Positions 10,200 to 18,408 of a stretch of 64,000 bases of DNA are shown here, in pieces. The notes under the pieces were generated by a model. It was given only the letters and a program-made list of their open reading frames with translations. It did not search any database and was not told the DNA's origin. The DNA comes from Fictibacillus solisalsi (GTDB lineage: Bacteria > Bacillota > Bacilli > Bacillales > Fictibacillaceae). The stretch lies in NCBI RefSeq assembly GCF_900103485.1, contig NZ_FNHW01000001.1, positions 2,191,057 through 2,255,056 on the forward strand, written 5' to 3'. The position numbers and the translations under genes were made by a program. Positions within the stretch are counted from its first letter, which is position 1. Each line of letters opens with the position of its first letter.

Positions 10200-10829
10200 T
10201 CACATGGTCTGTGACATTAGCTGAATTACATTCTTGCTGTCCCCGTTCTTTAAGTGCTCCAATAGTTGGGAGCATTCCCCTGAATGAAGAAGAAATGAAT
10301 GTTGATGAACTGACAGTCCGTAGTCTGATAACTCAACCCACAGCCTGTACAGCAAATGATTGTTGCATAATTTGATAACAGATTCCTGGAACCGGAGAAT
10401 CAGTTGCTGCAGATCACTCTCATGCTTCGTGCGTTCAATCTCCCGGATGAGGCCATTCAGGTACTCAATATCCTCTGGACGAACTCTCTGTACAGCTAAT
10501 TCTATACAATCCCTGATAATTATAGACTTGGTTTCCAAAAGATCCTGTCTGGCCTTTTGATCGTGCAAAATAAAAGAAGCAAGAACCTCCACAAGCCGGT
10601 GGCCCGTGGCAGGCTTTATAAACGTCCCCTCGCCTCTGCGGGTTTCAATAAGCCCCAGAAGCTCAAGTGAACGCAAGGCCTCTCTTACAGAGGAGCGCCC
10701 AACATGCAGGCGGTCAGTAAGCTCTCGCTCCGACGGCAGTTTATCACCGGCTTGCAGATCGTCTTCTTCAATAATGGTTTTAATCTTTTTGATGATCTCA
10801 ACATAGACCTTTTCAGATGTGCCTGACAA
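10200..10829 (-). CDS. GntR/FadR-type transcriptional regulator upstream of accD
   Basis: The 209-residue protein has a winged helix-turn-helix of the GntR family (residues about 6-72: [33 protein letters not shown] and RRGEGTFI) followed by a helical FCD-like ligand domain. In the FCD part the usual metal-binding D...FH pattern reads LILRFQESV, and the protein stops right after LMSQTM, where metal-binding relatives carry a final His; it may therefore bind an acyl-CoA-like or other organic ligand without metal. The start is a TTG with GGGAGG eight bases away, 25 bases after ytsJ. Its place between malic enzyme and accD, and a FadR-type dyad in front of ytsJ, suggest self-regulation of this operon. 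FadR-like is a family call; the ligand is unknown. Confidence 0.85.
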   Translation of the reverse strand: MSGTSEKVYVEIIKKIKTIIEEDDLQAGDKLPSERELTDRLHVGRSSVREALRSLELLGLIETRRGEGTFIKPATGHRLVEVLASFILHDQKARQDLLETKSIIIRDCIELAVQRVRPEDIEYLNGLIREIERTKHESDLQQLILRFQESVIKLCNNHLLYRLWVELSDYGLSVHQHSFLLHSGECSQLLEHLKNGDSKNVIQLMSQTM

Positions 10830-10854
10830 CTGTCCAGCCTCCCTTGAGAATCGC

Positions 10855-12093
10855 TTATTCCTTACCTATCAATGAAAGCTGCATGGTTTTTTCAGCGATT
10901 TTTTCGGGATTCGCTTGAATTCTGGCCACACCCGTTTCCATAGCCGCTTTTGCCACTGCTGCGGCAACCGCTGGAGCTACACGTGGATCAAATGGTGCCG
11001 GAATTACATAATCAGGATTCAGTTCTGATTCTGCCACAAGATTCGCAATGGCATGCACCGCAGCGATCTTCATCTCTTCATTGATGTGGGTTGCCCGGAC
11101 ATCAAGAGCACCCCGGAAGATTCCAGGAAAAGCAAGCACATTATTTACCTGGTTTGGAAAGTCGGAACGGCCTGTCCCAATGACCATAGCCCCTGCTTCT
11201 CTCGCCTTTTGAGGCATGATTTCGGGCGTAGGATTCGCCATGGCGAAGATGATCGGATTTTCATTCATGGAGCGAACCATTTCCTCTGTTAATGCCCCTT
11301 CAACGGACACGCCGATAAACAAATCGGTGCCGGCGATGACTTCCTGTAAGGTTCCTTCCTTTTTGGAGCGGTTGGTGAATTTAGCAACCTCGCTTTTCAC
11401 GCTGTTCATGCCAAACGGACGGCCTTCATAAATCGCACCCTTAGTATCACACATTACAATGTCTTTTACACCAAAGCGGTCCAAAAGCTTAATAATAGCA
11501 ATCCCGGCAGCGCCTGCCCCGTTCACTACAACCTTGATCTCAGACATTTGACGGTTTGAGAGCTTTAAAGCATTAACAAGGCCTGCAAGTGTAACGATTG
11601 CAGTTCCGTGCTGGTCATCATGAAAAATAGGGATATTCGTCTCTTTTTTCAATCGTTCTTCTATCAAAAAGCAATTTGGAGCCGCAATGTCTTCCAGGTT
11701 AACTCCGCCAAAGGTAGGTTCAAGCAACTTAACCGTTTCAACAATTTTATCGATATCAGTTGTATTCAGGCAGATCGGGAACGCATCCACACCGGCAAAG
11801 CTCTTAAATAGAACAGCTTTTCCTTCCATAACTGGCATGGCTGCTTCCGGTCCGATGTTGCCCAGTCCAAGAACCGCTGTACCATCGGAAACTACAGCAA
11901 CAGTATTGCCTTTCATGGTATATTCGTAGACCTTAGATTTGTCATCATAGATATCTTTGCATGGTTCTGCCACTCCCGGAGAATACGCAAGGCTTAAATC
12001 CTTTGCATTTCTTACCGGAACTTTAGGAGTCGATTCCAATTTCCCTTTGTTTACTCTGTGCATGTGCAGTGCTTCTTCTCGTAATATAGACAT
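10855..12093 (-). CDS. ytsJ: NADP-preferring malic enzyme
   Basis: It decarboxylates malate oxidatively to pyruvate, giving NADPH in B. subtilis YtsJ. The 412-residue length is that of the short bacterial malic enzymes. The N-terminal domain has YSPGVAEPC and a catalytic segment GNTVAVVSDGTAVLGLGNIGPEAAMPVMEGK-like region; the C-terminal NAD(P) domain has VNGAGAAGIAI (about residues 189-199) and ANPTPEIMP. An ATG start is preceded by AGGAGATG. It is the first gene of the predicted ytsJ-fadR-accD-accA unit, and its promoter carries a regulator dyad. Confidence 0.95.
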   Translation of the reverse strand: MSILREEALHMHRVNKGKLESTPKVPVRNAKDLSLAYSPGVAEPCKDIYDDKSKVYEYTMKGNTVAVVSDGTAVLGLGNIGPEAAMPVMEGKAVLFKSFAGVDAFPICLNTTDIDKIVETVKLLEPTFGGVNLEDIAAPNCFLIEERLKKETNIPIFHDDQHGTAIVTLAGLVNALKLSNRQMSEIKVVVNGAGAAGIAIIKLLDRFGVKDIVMCDTKGAIYEGRPFGMNSVKSEVAKFTNRSKKEGTLQEVIAGTDLFIGVSVEGALTEEMVRSMNENPIIFAMANPTPEIMPQKAREAGAMVIGTGRSDFPNQVNNVLAFPGIFRGALDVRATHINEEMKIAAVHAIANLVAESELNPDYVIPAPFDPRVAPAVAAAVAKAAMETGVARIQANPEKIAEKTMQLSLIGKE

Positions 12094-12199
12094 CCGTTCA
12101 TCTCCTAATTTTAATGAATTAAGTTAGCGTAAAAAGAATTGGTGAAGCAATGTCTGTTTTAAAGGGGTGCAACTATCCAGCATATTTTATCAGCCTTTT

Positions 12200-12218
12200 A
12201 TGGTGGTCTGACCACCAT
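12200..12218 (-). promoter_or_regulatory. FadR/GntR-type operator upstream of ytsJ
   Basis: ATGGTGGTCTGACCACCAT is a perfect 8-bp inverted repeat around a three-base centre, and its core TGGTCTGACCA fits the TNGTNNNACNA pattern known for operators of the FadR subfamily. It begins about five bases downstream of the predicted transcription start, a repressor position. The likely ligand-binding protein is the FadR-type regulator encoded two genes downstream of this site; that link is inference. Confidence 0.7.
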
Positions 12219-12228
12219 TGACCTATTT

Positions 12229-12256
12229 ATTATAACAGATGAAGGCAAGCTGTAAA
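12229..12256 (-). promoter_or_regulatory. Sigma-A promoter of the ytsJ operon
   Basis: On the minus strand TTTACA (12251-12256) and a perfect TATAAT (12229-12234) are spaced by 16 bases. The -35 box abuts the dnaE stop codon, so ytsJ is transcribed independently of dnaE. Confidence 0.75.
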
Positions 12257-12260
12257 GACA

Positions 12261-15200
12261 TTACCCTCCTTTTAACACTACGTTTTCCGCACCAATCAGC
12301 CCCCTGATTTCTGACAAAAATTCATAGGTTGGAGCAACTGATTGTGAAAGCTTAATACTTTTTCGATCCTGTTCATAGTACAGAATCACCCTGGCTTCTC
12401 CACGGCTTGAATGCAGCTTTGCTTTTAATTGGCTGAGCACAGACGGAGAAAGGTCCGTTTGAAGTTTGAGATACAAAATTTGTTCCCTGGAAGGCTGCTT
12501 TTTTTCACTTACTTCCGAAAGGAGACCGGCTTTATTGATCAATACCTGTCTTGATCCGCTCTTTTCTTCCATAGCTCCCTCAATCAGGAGGAAAGCCCCT
12601 TTTTGAAAAAGGTCATGGTAGGTTTTATAGGTATTGGGGAAAGCGACAAATTCCATCTCTCCCGACTCATCACTTCCAGAAATAAAAGCCATCAGGTCTC
12701 CCTTTTTTGTTTTTATCGCTCTGACCTTCGTAATCATGACGCCCAGGCGCACATTGGACTTTGCCGGGGTATTTGATGCTTCACTGATGGAAAGGACCCC
12801 ATATTCTTCCATTAGGCGCTGGAATTTTTTCAGCGGATGGCCGCTAAGGTAAAAGCCAAGGGCTTCATACTCGAACTTCAAACGTTCCGCCTCCTTGAAC
12901 GGAGGCACTTCTACATAGCCCGGCTTCTCTATGCTGTCATGTTCCCCAAACAGCTGTATCTGATTTTCTTCCCGGTACGCCTGGATCTTTTCTCCATACT
13001 CGATGGCCCGGTCCAGAGTAGCCAGAAGACAAGCCCTGTCCTGTCCAAAATCATCGAAAGCTCCGGCAAAAATCAGGGATTCAAGGGTCCGCTTATTCAC
13101 CAGCCTGGCGGGCGAATACGCGCAAACATCAAACAAATCGGTGAACGGATGCTTGCTCCTTGTTTCAATCAGATGCTTGATCGCTTGATAACCTGCATTT
13201 TTTATGCACAACAGACCAAATCTAACACAATCTCCTTCTACAGTAAAATGGAGAAAGCTGTGTAGGATCGATGGCGGAAGCACCCGTATCTTCTTTTCGG
13301 AACATTCTTTCCGGTACTGTTCAATTTTTTCAGGATTTCCCGTTACACTGGACAATAAAGCTGCCATGAAGTACAGTGGATAATTGGCTTTCAAATAAGC
13401 CAGCTGATACGCGATAACACTGTATGCAACCGCATGGCTTTTGTTAAAACCGTAATCGGCAAACCGGACTATGAGATCATAAAGGCCGTTCGCCGTCTCT
13501 TGGTCATGCCCATGATCAAGACAGCCTCTAACAAAATGCTCTCTTTCCCGGTCGAGCACATCCCGCTTCTTTTTGCTTACGGCTCGCCGCAGCAAGTCGG
13601 CTTCCCCCAAAGAAAAGCCTGCCATTTTTGAGGCGATTTTCATGATCTGTTCTTGATACACGATAACGCCATAGGTTGGTTTTAGAATGGGTTCAAGATC
13701 CGGGTGACGGTATTCAACCATTCGCGTCCCATGCTTTCCCCCAATATAATCAGGAATATTCTGCATTGGGCCCGGACGGTAAAGTGCGTTCACGGCGACT
13801 ATATCTTCAAATCCCGTCGGCTTCAGCTGCTGCAGGACCTTTCGCATTCCGTCAGATTCCAGCTGGAAAATTCCTGTTGTATCCCCTTTTCCCAACAATT
13901 CAAAGGTTGCCTTATCATCAAACGGAATGCTCCCAAGATGGACAGTCGTCCCTGTACCCTTTTCAACGAGCGTACAGATTTGCTCCAGCAGCGTTAAATT
14001 TCGCAAGCCGAGAAAATCCATTTTAAGCAATCCGATATCCTCCAGCCATTCCATGCTGTACTGTGTTAGAGGTATGCCTTCATGCCCGGTTTGCAGGGGA
14101 GTATACTGAGTAAGCGGCCGGCCGCTTATAATTACCCCGGCTGCATGTGTAGAAGCGTGGCGCGGTAAGCCTTCAAGCGTAGCAGCCACGTCCACCAGTT
14201 TTTGCACAGTCGGATTTTCACTCATCAGCTTTTGCAGCCCAAACGATTCTTCTGTTGCCCGTGCCAGTGTCATACCCGGCCGTGAGGGAATTTGTTTGGA
14301 AACCGAATCCACCAGATTCCCCGGCAGGTTAAGCACTCGGGCCGTATCACGGATTGCGGCTTTGGCCGCGAGGGTTCCAAACGTGATGATTTGAGCGACC
14401 CGTTCTTCTCCGTATTTCTCTTTCACATATTGAAGCACTTCATCTCTTCGAACATCCGGAAAATCAATATCGATATCAGGCATGGTTACACGTTCCGGAT
14501 TAAGAAACCGTTCAAAGAGCAGATCATGCTCAATAGGATCCACTTCCGTAATATAGAGCACAAAAGCGACAAGAGAGCCTGCAGCCGACCCTCGCCCGGG
14601 TCCCGTGATCATACCGGAGCGATGAGCAAATCTCATAAAATCCCAGACAATTAAAAAATAATCATCAAATTTCATCTTCCGGATAATGTCGAGCTCATAG
14701 TCCAGCCGCTCAAGAACTCGGGCATCCGGTTCCCCATATCGGGCGGCCGCGCCTTTCAGGCAAATCGTCTTCAGATGGTCGGTGGATGATGTTCCTTCAG
14801 GCAGCGGATATTTAGGAATCAGCTGCTGATTAAAAACAAGTTCGACATTGCACTCAGACGCAATTTTTTCTGAGGCAGCCAAAGCCTCTGGAAGGTGGCT
14901 GAACCGAGTTTCCATCTCATCGGGTGACAGCAGATAAAACTCATCGGTCGGCAGCATTTCCCTGTCCAAATCCCCAAGCTTCTGACCGTTTTTAATACAG
15001 AGCAGAACCTCCTGCGATTCCGCTTCTTCCGGTTTTACATAATAGATTTCATGGGCAGCGGAAAGTGGAATGTTTTCCTCTTTGGAGAGCTGCTCCACCT
15101 CAAAATTGATATTTTTTTCTTTTCCTGTTCCGTGGTCTTCCACCCCGAGGTAAACGTGTGGACCGAACCAGCTTTGATAAAGCCGGCAAACTTCCCTCGC

Positions 15201-15650
15201 TCTTTCCTTTTCTCCCTGGAGAATCAGCTGCTGCACTTCTCCTTCCGTTCCAGAAGAGATGAGGAGCAGCCCCTCTTTATGAGCACTCAACACATCTTTC
15301 TGCAGACTTGGAAAAGAAGCCGGGTCCTGCATCAGCTTCGTGCTGATTTTCAATAGATTCAAATAGCCTGCTTCATTTCGTGCGTAAAGAAGCAGCTTGC
15401 CGGTTTCCGGTCTTTTTCTTGTATCAAACACCGGGTTTAAAAGAATGGTGACTTCAAGGCCAATGATAGGCTTAATGCCCTGCTTTTGACAGGCTTTATA
15501 AAAGGGGATCACCCCGTACATATTCAGCTTATCCGTAATCGCCAGCGCTTTGTAACCGAGCTCTTTTGCTCGGTTCACCAGAGAATTCAGGCGGCCGGAA
15601 CTTTCAAGCAGACTGTATTCTGTATGTATATGCAACGGAACAAATGTCAT
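12261..15650 (-). CDS. dnaE: DNA polymerase III subunit alpha, DnaE type
   Basis: This is the DnaE replicative polymerase, which in B. subtilis extends RNA primers mainly on the lagging strand before handing over to PolC. The 1129 residues start with a PHP domain (HIHTEYSLLES, residues 7-17), followed by the polymerase palm with GPGRGSAAGSLVAF and the catalytic PDIDIDFPD aspartates, the fingers, a helix-hairpin-helix region and a C-terminal OB fold (LGVMITKVRAIKTKKGDLMAF, about 980-1000). No exonuclease domain is present, as expected for DnaE against PolC. An ATG start has AAGGAAG upstream. It is divergent from ytrH. Confidence 0.97.
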   Translation of the reverse strand: MTFVPLHIHTEYSLLESSGRLNSLVNRAKELGYKALAITDKLNMYGVIPFYKACQKQGIKPIIGLEVTILLNPVFDTRKRPETGKLLLYARNEAGYLNLLKISTKLMQDPASFPSLQKDVLSAHKEGLLLISSGTEGEVQQLILQGEKERAREVCRLYQSWFGPHVYLGVEDHGTGKEKNINFEVEQLSKEENIPLSAAHEIYYVKPEEAESQEVLLCIKNGQKLGDLDREMLPTDEFYLLSPDEMETRFSHLPEALAASEKIASECNVELVFNQQLIPKYPLPEGTSSTDHLKTICLKGAAARYGEPDARVLERLDYELDIIRKMKFDDYFLIVWDFMRFAHRSGMITGPGRGSAAGSLVAFVLYITEVDPIEHDLLFERFLNPERVTMPDIDIDFPDVRRDEVLQYVKEKYGEERVAQIITFGTLAAKAAIRDTARVLNLPGNLVDSVSKQIPSRPGMTLARATEESFGLQKLMSENPTVQKLVDVAATLEGLPRHASTHAAGVIISGRPLTQYTPLQTGHEGIPLTQYSMEWLEDIGLLKMDFLGLRNLTLLEQICTLVEKGTGTTVHLGSIPFDDKATFELLGKGDTTGIFQLESDGMRKVLQQLKPTGFEDIVAVNALYRPGPMQNIPDYIGGKHGTRMVEYRHPDLEPILKPTYGVIVYQEQIMKIASKMAGFSLGEADLLRRAVSKKKRDVLDREREHFVRGCLDHGHDQETANGLYDLIVRFADYGFNKSHAVAYSVIAYQLAYLKANYPLYFMAALLSSVTGNPEKIEQYRKECSEKKIRVLPPSILHSFLHFTVEGDCVRFGLLCIKNAGYQAIKHLIETRSKHPFTDLFDVCAYSPARLVNKRTLESLIFAGAFDDFGQDRACLLATLDRAIEYGEKIQAYREENQIQLFGEHDSIEKPGYVEVPPFKEAERLKFEYEALGFYLSGHPLKKFQRLMEEYGVLSISEASNTPAKSNVRLGVMITKVRAIKTKKGDLMAFISGSDESGEMEFVAFPNTYKTYHDLFQKGAFLLIEGAMEEKSGSRQVLINKAGLLSEVSEKKQPSREQILYLKLQTDLSPSVLSQLKAKLHSSRGEARVILYYEQDRKSIKLSQSVAPTYEFLSEIRGLIGAENVVLKGG

Positions 15651-15716
15651 TGCATCACTTCCTTATCGCTCATTTGTCTTCTATTATAGTACATCCTTGC
15701 CTCCTTTAGAAAATAA

Positions 15717-15745
15717 GCATATTCCGCAGAGCGTGTCCATAATCA
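15717..15745 (+). promoter_or_regulatory. Predicted sigma-E promoter of ytrHI
   Basis: GCATATT (15717-15723) matches the sigma-E -35 consensus KMATATT exactly and is separated by 14 bases from CATAATCA (15738-15745), close to the -10 consensus CATACAHT. ytrH and ytrI are known sigma-E (mother-cell) genes in B. subtilis. Confidence 0.65.
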
Positions 15746-15767
15746 TAATAAAAAGGAGGAGTGACGT

Positions 15768-16097
15768 GTGAGAGAATTTCTTTCAAGTATTATCATTACC
15801 TTTTTTATTGCTTTCGGCGTCATTCTCGGCGGCGCCATTATCGGTGGCCTCGCCGCCTTCCTGGTCGGGAAAGCACCCCTCATGGAAACAGTGGATCTTG
15901 CCAAAAAGCTGAAAATCTGGGCCATCGTGGCTGCAATGGGAGGTACGTTTGACACCATCACAAATTTTGAACGAAGCTTTTTAAATGGTGCAACCTACGA
16001 AATCATTAAACAGCTGATTATCATCTTTATCGCCATGGCCGGTGCCAATACCGCCATGCTCCTATTACAATGGCTGACACAGGAGAATCTGAACTAA
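15768..16097 (+). CDS. ytrH: Sporulation membrane protein YtrH
   Basis: This 109-residue protein has two or three membrane segments (about 5-30, 47-58 and 80-102) with a Gly-rich first helix (FGVILGGAIIGGLAAFLVG). FDTITNFERSFLNG is characteristic of YtrH. In B. subtilis YtrH and YtrI are mother-cell proteins needed for efficient sporulation and spore envelope integrity. The start is a GTG with AAGGAGGAG upstream. ytrI follows with a single base between stop and start, so the pair is co-translated, behind a sigma-E-like promoter. Confidence 0.9.
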   Translation: MREFLSSIIITFFIAFGVILGGAIIGGLAAFLVGKAPLMETVDLAKKLKIWAIVAAMGGTFDTITNFERSFLNGATYEIIKQLIIIFIAMAGANTAMLLLQWLTQENLN

Positions 16098-16098
16098 G

Positions 16099-16602
16099 AT
16101 GAGAATCCCCCCTTTTTTTAACCGAAAAGGCTATCAGCGCTTTTTTGCCGGGCTGATGCTTGGAATTATACTGGGATGGGTCTTTTTTTTAATGCAGTAT
16201 GGGTTGACGGTAGAACATTATGTCAGCACCATCAAGAATCAAGCGTCCCATATCGCTGACCTAAAAGAACAAATCGCACAATGGAAAGATACCTATGAAA
16301 AAAGCAATGAGGAAAACGAAAAGCAATTAAGGGTTCAGAAAATAAAAGTATACGTAACGAACAATAATACACTCAGACTGCCGCAGCTCAAAGTCTACGA
16401 AATTTCGGAATCCGTACAGGATCAGCTTGAAAATCTCCTCGGTGAAGAGATTGAATCCGTCTATAAAACCCGTATGCTCCTTTACAAGGCTATTGAAAAC
16501 AAAGGGTATGAAGTCGACGGCGAAAGCTACAAAGTCATTGTTACTCAACTTTTTTTGTACACCTCACTTGAGGTTCACGTGAAAATCATTCCTGAAGGAT
16601 AA
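16099..16602 (+). CDS. ytrI: Sporulation membrane protein YtrI
   Basis: The 167-residue protein has one N-terminal membrane segment (about 13-33: FFAGLMLGIILGWVFFLMQYG), then a coiled coil (about 42-78, IKNQASHIADLKEQIAQWKD), then an alpha/beta domain of about 90 residues that would lie outside the membrane. Size, architecture and the tight pairing with ytrH identify it as YtrI, a mother-cell sporulation protein. It has an ATG start immediately after ytrH. No enzymatic motif is visible. Confidence 0.9.
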   Translation: MRIPPFFNRKGYQRFFAGLMLGIILGWVFFLMQYGLTVEHYVSTIKNQASHIADLKEQIAQWKDTYEKSNEENEKQLRVQKIKVYVTNNNTLRLPQLKVYEISESVQDQLENLLGEEIESVYKTRMLLYKAIENKGYEVDGESYKVIVTQLFLYTSLEVHVKIIPEG

Positions 16603-16660
16603 TCTGCTCATCACCAAAAATAATTCGTATTTCCTGTTTTTTGACAATTCAAATAATCTG

Positions 16661-16690
16661 TTGGCTTTTTGATACCGGATTGTTTACAAT
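16661..16690 (+). promoter_or_regulatory. Predicted sigma-A promoter for the 60-residue ORF
   Basis: TTGGCT (16661-16666) and TACAAT (16685-16690) are separated by 18 bases, and a strong AGGGGG ribosome-binding site follows about 20 bases downstream of the -10 box. Confidence 0.45.
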
Positions 16691-16724
16691 AAAAGAAAGC
16701 AAGAAAGAATAGGGGGTATTTCGC

Positions 16725-16907
16725 TTGATTATTAACCGTAAAGAAATCGCTCGTGAACAAGTCAAAAAAATCCAGAATGGTTTTTCTGCTTTTGCAGAAA
16801 CAAAAGAAGTGGCAGAACTCATCAAAAAAGAACTGATGAAGCTGAATATTCCTGTTCACGAAGACACCACAGACCTAGGCTCCTGGTTTATTCCCGAGAA
16901 ATCCTAA
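16725..16907 (+). CDS. Small conserved-looking protein of 60 residues, function unknown
   Basis: I do not recognise this protein. It is soluble, highly charged, and predicted helical (KEIAREQVKKIQNGFSAFAE and ETKEVAELIKKELMKLNI), ending in LGSWFIPEKS. The start is a TTG with AGGGGG eight bases upstream, a promoter-like sequence precedes it, and a bidirectional terminator follows, so it forms a complete single-gene unit between ytrI and nrnA. Reading both strands, no longer frame competes here. Confidence 0.65.
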   Translation: MIINRKEIAREQVKKIQNGFSAFAETKEVAELIKKELMKLNIPVHEDTTDLGSWFIPEKS

Positions 16908-16933
16908 TGAGTTTAAATGCGTGCATAGCAAAC

Positions 16934-16993
16934 AAAAAACAGCCGTTGAACTGCTGACCTGTTACCAGGGGCAGTTGCATCGAGCTGTTTTTT
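16934..16993. terminator. Bidirectional terminator between the 60-residue ORF and nrnA
   Basis: AAAAAACAGC pairs with GCTGTTTTTT, and an inner AACTGC/GCAGTT stem nests inside, giving a long hairpin with T runs at either end in the convergent gap. Confidence 0.65.
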
Positions 16994-17013
16994 CTTTATA
17001 TCGTCCTGCAGCT

Positions 17014-17964
17014 TTAGCGGTTCGTTACAAACGCTTTGCACAATTCTACCAAATCGAAAACAACTTGTTTAGTTTCTTCTTCACTGTAAACTGTTGCCCC
17101 AGAAGCCATCGGGTGCCCGCCGCCGTTGTATTTCATTGCCAATTGGTTGATTACCGGGCCTTTTGAGCGAAGGCGGACACGAATTTGATGGGGTTCATCC
17201 ACAAAAAACACCCATGCCACCATTCCCTCCACATTGGCAAACGCGTTCACGAGCTGGGAGGCTTCACTCACACTTACGCCGTACTCTTCGAGCGTCTCCT
17301 TCGGCAGATGAATGTATCCGGCAATGCCGTCAATCACTTTAAAGTTCTGAAGAACATAACCATTCAATCTCGCCGTATTTTCTTTCACTTTGTACAGATT
17401 TTCAAAGATTTCGCTTGTTGAAATTCCTTTCCTCACAAGCTCTCCCGCGGCATAATAAGTTTTTTCTGTGGTATTCCGGTATAAAAATCGTCCGGTATCA
17501 CTCACAATTCCCGCGAACAACAACCGGGCAGCCTCTTTGTTCAGAATCAGACCATTCTCTTTTTCATGCTCAAACCACTCAAAAATCATCTGACTGACAG
17601 AACTGGCACTTGTATCGACCCAGACAAGGTCACCATATGGCTCTTCGTTGGGATGATGATCGATTTTAATCAGTCTGTCACCGAGCGAATATCGCTGATC
17701 ACTGATTCGCGGCGAATTTGCCGTATCACATACAATCACAAGCGCACCGTTATAGGTATCATCTGTAATCTGATCCATTTGCACCAAAAACGTTAATGCA
17801 GGATCTTCTTCCCCTACCAGGTAAATCTCTTTTTCTGGAAAACTAGCTTTTAAAATGGCTCCCAGTCCACCCTGTGAACCTAGTGCATCAGGGTCCGGAC
17901 GGATATGGCGGTGGATAACGATTTTATTGTACCTTCTGATCGTTTCAAGAATAGCCTCTTTCAT
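17014..17964 (-). CDS. nrnA: Bifunctional oligoribonuclease / pAp phosphatase NrnA
   Basis: It degrades short RNA oligomers and hydrolyses 3'-phosphoadenosine 5'-phosphate. The 316-residue protein is a DHH-DHHA1 phosphoesterase: metal-binding segments HRHIRPDPDALGS (about 18-30), VCDTAN (83-88), KIDHHPNEEP (the DHH motif, about 104-113) and SDTGRFLYRNT, then the C-terminal DHHA1 motif GGGHPMASGA (about 279-288). An ATG start is preceded by GGGAGAG. It is divergent from ytpI, as ytqI is in B. subtilis. Confidence 0.95.
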   Translation of the reverse strand: MKEAILETIRRYNKIVIHRHIRPDPDALGSQGGLGAILKASFPEKEIYLVGEEDPALTFLVQMDQITDDTYNGALVIVCDTANSPRISDQRYSLGDRLIKIDHHPNEEPYGDLVWVDTSASSVSQMIFEWFEHEKENGLILNKEAARLLFAGIVSDTGRFLYRNTTEKTYYAAGELVRKGISTSEIFENLYKVKENTARLNGYVLQNFKVIDGIAGYIHLPKETLEEYGVSVSEASQLVNAFANVEGMVAWVFFVDEPHQIRVRLRSKGPVINQLAMKYNGGGHPMASGATVYSEEETKQVVFDLVELCKAFVTNR

Positions 17965-18060
17965 TGAATTCTCTCCCTTTTCTTTGACTAACCATATGGC
18001 AATTCTTCTCTTTAACCATTACAATGGAAATGGACGACGAACTTGGAGGTTAGAAGACAT

Positions 18061-18363
18061 ATGCCGTTATTTGTTATCCTGGTTGTAGTTTCTCTTTCAT
18101 TTTACATTTTTTATAAAGTAAAAGAAGTCAGATCCAGAGCCGTTTATGAAAAAAACTGGATTGGTTCCAAAGCCAAGATGGCACTTGGCCTCTTTTTGCT
18201 TTCATTTGGTTTAAACGAATTCACCATGGTCGAAGATAAAATCCAGCTTTGGATTGCTATCATTTTCTCTGTTTACGGCTTGTTTTTATTGGTTACGGGC
18301 TATAAAATGTACAAGCATTTTCTGCCTTTGGCCATAGAAGAAGCACAAAACGCACGGTCTTAG
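18061..18363 (+). CDS. ytpI: YtpI family membrane protein
   Basis: This 100-residue protein has three hydrophobic segments (about 2-17, 42-57 and 66-84) with a basic KVKEVRSRAVYEKN linker. Length and position between nrnA and ytoI match B. subtilis YtpI, whose function is unknown. I chose the ATG at 18061, with GGAGG eleven bases upstream, over an earlier in-frame TTG at 18043 that overlaps that ribosome-binding site. Confidence 0.82.
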   Translation: MPLFVILVVVSLSFYIFYKVKEVRSRAVYEKNWIGSKAKMALGLFLLSFGLNEFTMVEDKIQLWIAIIFSVYGLFLLVTGYKMYKHFLPLAIEEAQNARS

Positions 18364-18366
18364 TTT

Positions 18367-18406
18367 AAAAAACGGCTCAGCGGATGATGATCCTGAGCCG
18401 TTTTTT
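18367..18406. terminator. Bidirectional terminator between ytpI and ytoI
   Basis: A perfect 14-bp inverted repeat (AAAAAACGGCTCAG / CTGAGCCGTTTTTT) with a 12-base loop lies in the convergent gap. Confidence 0.92.
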
Positions 18407-18408
18407 CG

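Noticed and set aside
15743-15961. 72-codon minus-strand frame opposite ytrH
   Set aside because: It lies antisense to a well-supported membrane protein, has no ribosome-binding site of note and no recognisable sequence; a shadow frame.
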